Shown here: positions 31,902 to 37,332 of the stretch, piece after piece
How positions within the stretch are numbered: position 1 is the stretch's first letter
Layout: every line of letters begins with the position of its first letter
NCBI GenBank assembly: GCA_028278425.1
Contig: JANQEJ010000254.1
Location: forward strand, 1 to 37,332
Length of the DNA stretch: 37,332 bases
Direction: 5' to 3'
Source: Planctomycetota bacterium
Lineage (GTDB): Bacteria > Planctomycetota > UBA1135 > GCA-002686595
Made by a program: the position numbers and the translations under genes
Notes under the pieces: model-generated
The model's input: only the letters and a program-made list of their open reading frames with translations
The model's database searches: none
Told to the model about the DNA's origin: nothing

Positions 31902-34387
31902 TCGTCGGCGTCGGGGATCTCGACCAGCCGCTCGAACCGCGGATCCCCGCGCAGGTTGGCGAGGTCGGGGTCTTCGGCCGCCCACTGCTTCTGGCGGTTG
32001 CGCGCGCGCTCGGTCGCGTGGTTCTCCGCGAGCTCGCGGGCGAGGTAGTCGAGGCCGAGGTCGACGTCGCCGAGCAGCGCGTGCGTGCAGGCGAGGTTGT
32101 AGTAGAGCGGCGGCGTCGGCGTGACCTCGGCGAGCACCGCGCGCGCCTCTCCCGCGCGGCCGGACCGGGCGCGGTAACAGGCCAAGAGGACGCGCATGAA
32201 GTCGGTCTGCTTGAGCTCGAAGGCGCGCTCGAAGTAGGCGAGCGCGCGCTCCTGGTCGTCCATGCGGACGTTGGCGTTGACCGCGAGGCTCAGGAGCGTG
32301 TCCGCGCGCAACGAGCGGGTCGTCGCGATCATGCCGCGGTAGGAGGCGCGGCGCGACGGATCCTCCTCCTCGCGCATGTCCTGGTCGAAGCCGTCCTCCA
32401 TCGCCTGCAGGCGCTTCTCGGCCCGCAGGAACTCGCGCTCGGCGCGGACCGGGTCCTTCTCGTCCATCCAGGAGGAGCCGATCGAGACCTCGATGCGCGC
32501 CACGAGCCAGTCGTTCAGCGTTCCCTGGCCGCGCGCCGAGTTCGCGCGCAGGTCGGCGAGCATCCGCTCGGAGAGCTCGCGCGCCTCCGCCGAGCTCCCG
32601 TCGCCGCGCAGGTCGTAGGCGAGCTCGAGCGCGAAGTTCGTGGGCACGCGGTAGCGGTAAAGGGCCGTCGGCACGCGCGACGGGTCCTCCTCGCCCCGGT
32701 GGCGCCGGTCCAGGAGCTCGCGCGTCTCGGGGATCTCCGTGCGGGCGAGGTAGAAGTACATCTGCCGCAGACGGAGCAGGTTCATCTCGTCCGGACGGTC
32801 CTTCTGCGCCTCCTCCCGAAGCTCCTCGGACAGAGCTTCGGCAGTCTCGCTCTGGATCCGCAGGAGGAGGTCCAGCCGGACCGGGTCCCGCAACGGATCG
32901 ATCGACGCCGGATCGTCGGAGGCCGGCTCGAAGCCCGGCATCTCGAACGCGGAGACGCCGGCGAGCGCGCGGCCGAGCGCGAGCTGGAGGGCGTGCGCCC
33001 GCTCGGGCGGCCACGTCGCCGAGTCCGGGTTGGAGAGGAGCAGCCGCCGCGGTCCCAGCGGGTCGTCCAAGAGCGCCTGCAGGCCGTCGGCGGGCACGTC
33101 GGAGCGCGTGGTGACCGCGAGCAGCTCCGCCTCTAGGCCGATCACGTACATCCCGCGGAGGAGCGCCAGGACCGCGCCGTCCGACGGCTCCTTCCCCTCG
33201 GCGAGCAGCGCCGTGGCGCGCCACAGCTCGACCAGCGCACGGAAGATCACGTAACCCACCGACGAGTCCGCGCCGGCGGTGGAGGGATTGCGCAGGTCGG
33301 GCAGGAGGTCGAGGCGTTCGCCCAGCAGCGCGTCGACGACGCGAGCCGCCTCGTCTAGGCTGTCGCGCGACGCCTCGATCTCGCCGGTGCCGATCTGCGC
33401 CGCCGCGAGGAGCAGCGCGCCGCGCACGCGCCATTCGCGTCCCTCCAGGTCGTCCCGGTGGCGGGTGAGGCGGAGGATCGCCCGGGCGGCGGGCGCGGCG
33501 TCCGCGGGATCCGGACCCTGCGTCAGCGCGAGGAACGCCCGGCGGTAGCTCAGGTCGAGCGGATCGAGCCCGTCCTCCGCGAACCCGTCGAGCACGGACG
33601 CGACGCGCTCGAAGTCGCCGAGCTGCGCGAGCCGCCCGAGAAGCCGGTCGAGGGCGCTGCGCGCCGCGACGCGCACGATCGGCGCGGGATGCTCGCGGCC
33701 GAGCACCAGCGGCCGCCGCTCGGCCGCGACGGTGCCGCCGCCGGGCAACTGCGCGAGGGCGTCGCCGTACTCGTCGAGGAAGAGCGCGAGGGAGCGCGTG
33801 TCCAGCGCCGCGCGGTCGCGCTCGCCCGAGAAGGCCTCCTCGACGCGGCGTACCACGATCTCGCGGGCACCGGCGCGGTCGGCGAGGAGCCGCGCGGCGA
33901 TCACGCGCTCCGTCCCGGGCAGCTCGTCCAGGAGCTCGTCGAGACGCGCCAGCGCGTCGGGGTGCTCCACCGTGGCGAGCGACTCCAGGGCGAGCGCGCG
34001 GACCTCGGCGTCCAGGTCCTCGCGCACGCGCTCGGCGAGGGCGTCGAGCCGCTCCGCGCCCGCCGCCGCGCCGAGGTCGCGGCGCCCGAGGAAGCGCACG
34101 AGCTCGCGCCGCACGCCGGGGTCGACGTCGTCCAGGAGAGCCCGCGCCGGCGCGACGCACCGCGTGCCGCCGGCGCGGCGGCAGACCTCGGCGCGCGTCC
34201 GCCGCCCGTTCGCGTCGGCGGACGCGAAGGTCGCGAGACCGGCCAGCGCCGCCTCCTCCCCGAGGGCGAGCACGGCGTCGCGCCGTTCGGACCAGGCGTC
34301 CGCGGGGGCCGCGTCGAGCTCGCGCCAGGCCGTCTCGACGTCGGCGGCCAGGGCCGCGAGGAGCGCCAGCAGGACCCGCGCGATCAC
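31898..34387 (-). CDS. Exported HEAT/TPR-like repeat protein
   Basis: An 829-residue protein of unrecognised family. The start is GTG 34387, overlapping the regulator's stop as GTGA. The N-terminus ([14 protein letters not shown]) is a short signal peptide. The first 260 residues show HEAT-like pairs ([40 protein letters not shown]). The centre is helical and Leu/Arg-rich. The C-terminal 200 residues have TPR-like units ([40 protein letters not shown]), ending [15 protein letters not shown], a form often seen at the end of TPR chains. It is probably a periplasmic scaffold. Coupling to an enhancer-binding regulator is its main functional clue. Confidence 0.75.
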   Translation of the reverse strand: MIARVLLALLAALAADVETAWRELDAAPADAWSERRDAVLALGEEAALAGLATFASADANGRRTRAEVCRRAGGTRCVAPARALLDDVDPGVRRELVRFLGRRDLGAAAGAERLDALAERVREDLDAEVRALALESLATVEHPDALARLDELLDELPGTERVIAARLLADRAGAREIVVRRVEEAFSGERDRAALDTRSLALFLDEYGDALAQLPGGGTVAAERRPLVLGREHPAPIVRVAARSALDRLLGRLAQLGDFERVASVLDGFAEDGLDPLDLSYRRAFLALTQGPDPADAAPAARAILRLTRHRDDLEGREWRVRGALLLAAAQIGTGEIEASRDSLDEAARVVDALLGERLDLLPDLRNPSTAGADSSVGYVIFRALVELWRATALLAEGKEPSDGAVLALLRGMYVIGLEAELLAVTTRSDVPADGLQALLDDPLGPRRLLLSNPDSATWPPERAHALQLALGRALAGVSAFEMPGFEPASDDPASIDPLRDPVRLDLLLRIQSETAEALSEELREEAQKDRPDEMNLLRLRQMYFYLARTEIPETRELLDRRHRGEEDPSRVPTALYRYRVPTNFALELAYDLRGDGSSAEARELSERMLADLRANSARGQGTLNDWLVARIEVSIGSSWMDEKDPVRAEREFLRAEKRLQAMEDGFDQDMREEEDPSRRASYRGMIATTRSLRADTLLSLAVNANVRMDDQERALAYFERAFELKQTDFMRVLLACYRARSGRAGEARAVLAEVTPTPPLYYNLACTHALLGDVDLGLDYLARELAENHATERARNRQKQWAAEDPDLANLRGDPRFERLVEIPDADD

Positions 34388-35367
34388 CCGGCCGCCTCCC
34401 CGGCGGGCGCGTCGCCGCGCGCGCGGGCCATGCGGTAGTCGAAGGCGCGCCGCGTCAGCCCGACGCGCCGGGCGGCGGCGCTCACGTTGCCGCGCTCCTC
34501 GGCGAGGGCGAGCTCCATCATCGCCTGGGTGACGTCGTCGACGACGAGGCCGTTCGCCAGCGCCTGGCGCGCGAGCTCCTCGGGCACGCCGGCGGTGGCT
34601 TCTGCGAGAAAGTCGAGCTCGCGGGCCCGGATCGGGCCGCCGGACCCCTCGCGCAGGACGAGGACCCGTTCGAGCGCGTTCTCCAGCTCGCGCACGTTGC
34701 CGGGCCAGGGGTGGGCCGCCAGCCGCTCCAGCGCCTCGGGCGAGAGCTCGCGCGGCGGCACGTGCAGCCGCCGCGCCACGCGCTTCGTCAGGAGCTCCGC
34801 CAGCGCGGGGAGATCGGCCGTCCGGGCGCGGAGCGGCGGCACCTCCAGGGTCACCACCGCCAGCCGGAAGTAGAGGTCCTCGCGGAAGGTCCCCTCCCGG
34901 ACGTCGGCCTGGAGGTCGCGGTTCGTGGTGGCGACGACGCGCACGTCGACCGGGACGGGGGTCTCGGCGCCGAGCGGTTCCACCACGCGCTCCTGGAGCA
35001 CCCGGAGGAGCTTGACCTGGGCTTCGCGCGGCAGGAGGTCCACGTCGTCGAGGACGATCGTCCCCCCCGCGGCCTGCCGGAAGAAACCCCGCCGCTCCCG
35101 GTCGGCGCCGGTGAACGCGCCGCGCTCGTGCCCGAAGAGCGCCGCCTCGACGAGCGTCGGCGAGAGGGCCGCGAGGCCGACGGTGACGAGGGGCCCCTCG
35201 GCGCGCGGGCTCGCCGCGTGGAGGGCCCGGGCGGCCTCGCCCTTCCCCGCTCCGCTCTCCCCGGTCAGGAGCACGGTGGCGTCGCTCGCGGCCAGCTTCT
35301 CGAGCTGACCGCGAAAGGCTCGGAAGGACTCACAAGATCCAGTGAGGTAAGCGCTTAGGTCCGGCAT
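34384..35367 (-). CDS. Sigma-54-type AAA+ regulator lacking a sensory domain
   Basis: A 327-residue enhancer-binding protein. Walker A GESGAGKG at 36-43, GAFTGA loop at 83-88 (contact with sigma-54), sensor I ATTNRDL near 146-152, FREDLYFRL at 161-169 and the [14 protein letters not shown] block are all present. A Fis-type helix-turn-helix ends the protein ([20 protein letters not shown]). No receiver, PAS or GAF domain precedes the ATPase, so activity must be controlled by partner proteins or expression. Walker B reads TIVLDDVD (D107-D108), with Asp where most members have catalytic Glu. I chose ATG 35367 (MPDLSAYL); the open frame runs further upstream but through the likely nusA promoter. 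Its stop overlaps the next gene as GTGA. Confidence 0.9.
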   Translation of the reverse strand: MPDLSAYLTGSCESFRAFRGQLEKLAASDATVLLTGESGAGKGEAARALHAASPRAEGPLVTVGLAALSPTLVEAALFGHERGAFTGADRERRGFFRQAAGGTIVLDDVDLLPREAQVKLLRVLQERVVEPLGAETPVPVDVRVVATTNRDLQADVREGTFREDLYFRLAVVTLEVPPLRARTADLPALAELLTKRVARRLHVPPRELSPEALERLAAHPWPGNVRELENALERVLVLREGSGGPIRARELDFLAEATAGVPEELARQALANGLVVDDVTQAMMELALAEERGNVSAAARRVGLTRRAFDYRMARARGDAPAGEAAG

Positions 35368-35385
35368 CCGCGGGGTCGGGGCGGC

Positions 35386-35416
35386 TTGACACTCCGTTGA
35401 CTCACCCCCGTAGATA
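35386..35416 (+). promoter_or_regulatory. Candidate sigma-70 promoter of nusA
   Basis: TTGACA at 35386-35391 matches the -35 consensus exactly. TAGATA at 35411-35416 is a fair -10 with a long 19-nt spacer, inside a rare AT-rich patch (GTAGATATAGCAG). The predicted start would lie about 55 nt before the nusA ATG. The long spacer is a weakness. The same gap must also serve the divergent regulator gene. Confidence 0.4.
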
Positions 35417-35477
35417 TAGCAGACTGCCCCGCCTTTTCCCGCGCCAGAGCGCATCCTACGTCCTCTAAACCCACCCG

Positions 35478-36683
35478 ATGAACCAGGAAGACATCCTGCG
35501 CATGATCGACGTCCTCCACCGGGAGAAGGACATCCCCAAGGAAGTCCTCTTCGAGGGGTTGGAGGTCGCCATCGCCACGGCGGTGCGCAAGCGTCTCGGG
35601 GCGGGTGAGGACTTGATCGTCAAGATCGAGCGCGGGTCCGGCGAAATCACCGTCGAGGACGACGAGGGCGAGTACGAGTTCGACCTGGCGGAGCTCGGTC
35701 GCATCGCCGCCCAGGCGTGCAAGCAGGCGTTCCTGCAGAAGGTGCGCGAGGCCGAGCGCGACGTCCTCTACGACGAGTACGAGGCGCGGGTGGGCAGCCT
35801 GATCAACGGCACCGTCCAGCGCTTCGAGAACGACAACCTCGTGATCAACCTCGGCCGCGCGGAGGCCTACCTGCCCCGCGACGAGCGCGTCCGGGGCGAG
35901 ACGTTCTCCCCCGGCGACCGCATCCGCGCGATCGTGCTCGAGGTGCGAAAGGACGGCCCGCGCGTCCGCATCATCGTCAGCCGGACGCACCCGGACCTCG
36001 TCCGGCGGCTGTTCGAGCTCGAGGTACCCGAGATCGCCGACAACATCATCGAGGTCAAGCGCGTCGTCCGGGAGCCCGGCTACCGGACCAAGATGGGCGT
36101 GATCTCGCAGGATCCCAAGATCGACTGCATCGGCGCCTGCGTCGGCGTGCGCGGCTCGCGGATCAAGGCGGTGATCGACGAGCTGCGCGGCGAGCGCATC
36201 GACATTATCCGCTGGAGCGATTCGCTCGAGACGCTGATCATGAACGGCCTCAAGCCGGCCGTGATCAACATCGACAACATCTACGCCGACATCGACGCCC
36301 ACTCGGCGGTCGTGATCGTGGACGAGGACCAGCAGTCGCTCGCGATCGGAAAGAAGGGCCAGAACGTCCGGCTCGCCAGCCGCCTCTGCGGCTGGGACAT
36401 CGACATCAAGACGCGCGCGGAGTTCGAGGCGGACAACTTCGGCGCCGGCGAGGGAGAGGCCCAGGGAGAGGAAGGATTCGAAGGAGAGCCTACCGCCGAG
36501 GAGGGCGAGCCGCCCGCCGCCGCGACCCCCGCCGAGCCGACGCCCGAGGAGGGCGCGGCCCCCGACCCCGTGGCCCCGGAGGCGGCCGCGGAGGAAGCTC
36601 CCGCCCCTCCGGTCGAGACGGCCGAGCCGGCCGAGGCGCAGGACGCCTCCGCCGAAGCCACCCAAGCGCGGTCCGAGGGCTAA
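35478..36683 (+). CDS. nusA: Transcription factor NusA
   Basis: A 401-residue RNA-polymerase-binding elongation, termination and antitermination factor. N-terminal domain at 1-100 ([20 protein letters not shown] at 74-93), S1 domain at about 105-170, KH1 around 205-260 ([20 protein letters not shown]) and KH2 around 270-315 ([20 protein letters not shown]). The N-terminal domain is about 30 residues shorter than in B. subtilis: after GEITV it goes almost directly to GRIAAQ. From memory, planctomycete NusA is similarly short. The last 80 residues are an acidic Ala/Pro/Glu tail, with no extra acidic repeat domains of the E. coli type. ATG 35478 follows a C-rich leader with no Shine-Dalgarno. 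infB follows after 96 nt; rimP is not adjacent. Confidence 0.96.
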   Translation: MNQEDILRMIDVLHREKDIPKEVLFEGLEVAIATAVRKRLGAGEDLIVKIERGSGEITVEDDEGEYEFDLAELGRIAAQACKQAFLQKVREAERDVLYDEYEARVGSLINGTVQRFENDNLVINLGRAEAYLPRDERVRGETFSPGDRIRAIVLEVRKDGPRVRIIVSRTHPDLVRRLFELEVPEIADNIIEVKRVVREPGYRTKMGVISQDPKIDCIGACVGVRGSRIKAVIDELRGERIDIIRWSDSLETLIMNGLKPAVINIDNIYADIDAHSAVVIVDEDQQSLAIGKKGQNVRLASRLCGWDIDIKTRAEFEADNFGAGEGEAQGEEGFEGEPTAEEGEPPAAATPAEPTPEEGAAPDPVAPEAAAEEAPAPPVETAEPAEAQDASAEATQARSEG

Positions 36684-36738
36684 CCAAGGAGCTTCGCCAT
36701 CCTCTTTTCCACCGTCACGTGTGGCGGTGCGGTTTGAT

Positions 36739-36744
36739 TACAAT
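36739..36744 (+). promoter_or_regulatory. Possible -10 element before infB
   Basis: TACAAT is a good -10 hexamer in the 96-nt nusA-infB gap, 35 nt before the infB start. No fitting -35 lies 16-18 nt upstream (CACGTG is there). A weak CACCG/CGGTG hairpin (36710-36729) precedes it and might attenuate read-through from nusA. Otherwise nothing else is seen in the gap. Confidence 0.25.
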
Positions 36745-36779
36745 CCCGAGGCCACACCCGATCCCCTGAACCCACACCG

Positions 36780-37332
36780 TTGAGTCCCAAGAAGCGCATC
36801 TACGACCTCGCCAAGGAGTACGGCATGTCCGGCCAGGAGCTGGCCGCAAAGCTCCGCGACCTGGGGTTCGCCCAGGTGAAGAGCCACATGACCGCCCTCG
36901 ACGAGTTCCAGGTGCTCGAGATCCAGGCGCGCCTCGAGGCCTACGGGATCATCGGCGAGTCCTCCGGGCAGAGCTCGACCACGATGGGCGGGCTCAAGAT
37001 CAAGCGGAAGAAGAAGAAGAAGGTCGAGGAGACCGCCGCGGAGCCGGCGGCGGAGGAGCCCGCCCCCGAGCAGGCTCCGACGGAGGAGGCCGAGCCCCCG
37101 GCGCCCACGCCGGAGCCCGAGCCGGAGGCGCCGGAGCCGGAGCCCGTCGCGGCCGAGGCCGAGGAGCCCAAGGAAACCGAAGAGCCCGTCGCGGCGGAAA
37201 CGCCGGTCGAGGCGGAGCCGGTCGCCGAGGTCGCACCGGCCGACGCCGTCGCGCCGGAGGAAGCGGTGGCCGAGCCCCCCACCCCCGAGGTGGCGGAAGC
37301 GCCCGAGGCCGCCGAGGTGGCCGAGGAGGTCG
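36780..37332 (+). CDS. infB: Translation initiation factor IF-2, N-terminal part (cut by window edge)
   Basis: The first 184 codons of IF-2, the GTPase that brings initiator tRNA to the ribosome. The start is TTG 36780: the reading frame is closed 45 nt upstream by TGA (36735) and no other start codon lies between. Residues 5-60 form the IF-2 N-terminal helical domain (KRIYDLAKEYGMSGQELAAK LRDLGF). A basic run KIKRKKKKK at about 77-85 follows, then a long Glu/Ala/Pro-rich linker to the window edge. The GTPase core is outside the window. The preceding bases (AACCCACACCG) show no Shine-Dalgarno and resemble those before nusA. nusA-infB order is typical of bacteria. Confidence 0.95.
   Translation, partial: MSPKKRIYDLAKEYGMSGQELAAKLRDLGFAQVKSHMTALDEFQVLEIQARLEAYGIIGESSGQSSTTMGGLKIKRKKKKKVEETAAEPAAEEPAPEQAPTEEAEPPAPTPEPEPEAPEPEPVAAEAEEPKETEEPVAAETPVEAEPVAEVAPADAVAPEEAVAEPPTPEVAEAPEAAEVAEEV

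Overview
The window is high-GC DNA (about 70% G+C by eye) with 25 protein genes packed almost end to end. I see no rRNA, tRNA, insertion sequence, prophage or CRISPR. No stretch longer than 300 bases lacks a gene. The largest gaps are 3471-3634, 35368-35477 and 36684-36779. Several traits suggest a planctomycete-like bacterium (Planctomycetota or a close high-GC relative; inference). These are a MoxR/DUF58/BatA/VWA cluster joined to secreted squalene-cyclase-fold and PQQ-propeller proteins, a DUF4175-like protein followed by a giant secreted coiled coil, a NusA with a shortened N-terminal domain, and VCBS-repeat lipoproteins.

Layout. (1) 1-3470, plus strand: the 3' two thirds of enolase, a small FtsB/DivIC-like membrane protein, and a secreted beta-propeller protein. 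(2) 3471-3634: a leader or terminator region able to form nested hairpins. (3) 3635-23011, plus strand: a ten-gene, 19-kb array with gaps of 21 nt or less and mostly 1- or 4-nt overlaps. In order: MoxR AAA+ ATPase, DUF58, BatA-like VWA protein, VWA/GATase-like membrane protein, 1516-aa TPR/double-propeller protein, secreted alpha/alpha-toroid protein, DUF4175-like membrane protein, 934-aa secreted coiled coil, 256-aa secreted protein, second secreted toroid protein. This is the best candidate for an undescribed system: a cytosolic ATPase/VWA pair, membrane-bound VWA proteins and at least five exported structural proteins. The second toroid gene appears to begin at a CTG codon in a CTGA overlap.

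(4) 23008-30771, minus strand: rlmI-like rRNA methyltransferase, thiS, thiG, CPBP-type membrane protease, gamma-carbonic anhydrase, a VCBS-repeat lipoprotein, a sugar nucleotidyltransferase and larE, read in that order. (5) 30828-31901, plus strand: a GT4-like glycosyltransferase. (6) 31898-35367, minus strand: an enhancer-binding AAA+ regulator without a sensory domain, coupled by a GTGA overlap to an 829-aa exported HEAT/TPR-like protein. (7) 35478-37332, plus strand: nusA and the start of infB, cut by the window edge, with a plausible sigma-70 promoter ahead of nusA and no rimP between.

Genome-style features: all four NTG start codons occur in NTGA stop/start overlaps, both convergent gene pairs overlap by exactly 4 nt with interlocked stop codons, and few genes show a clear Shine-Dalgarno sequence.
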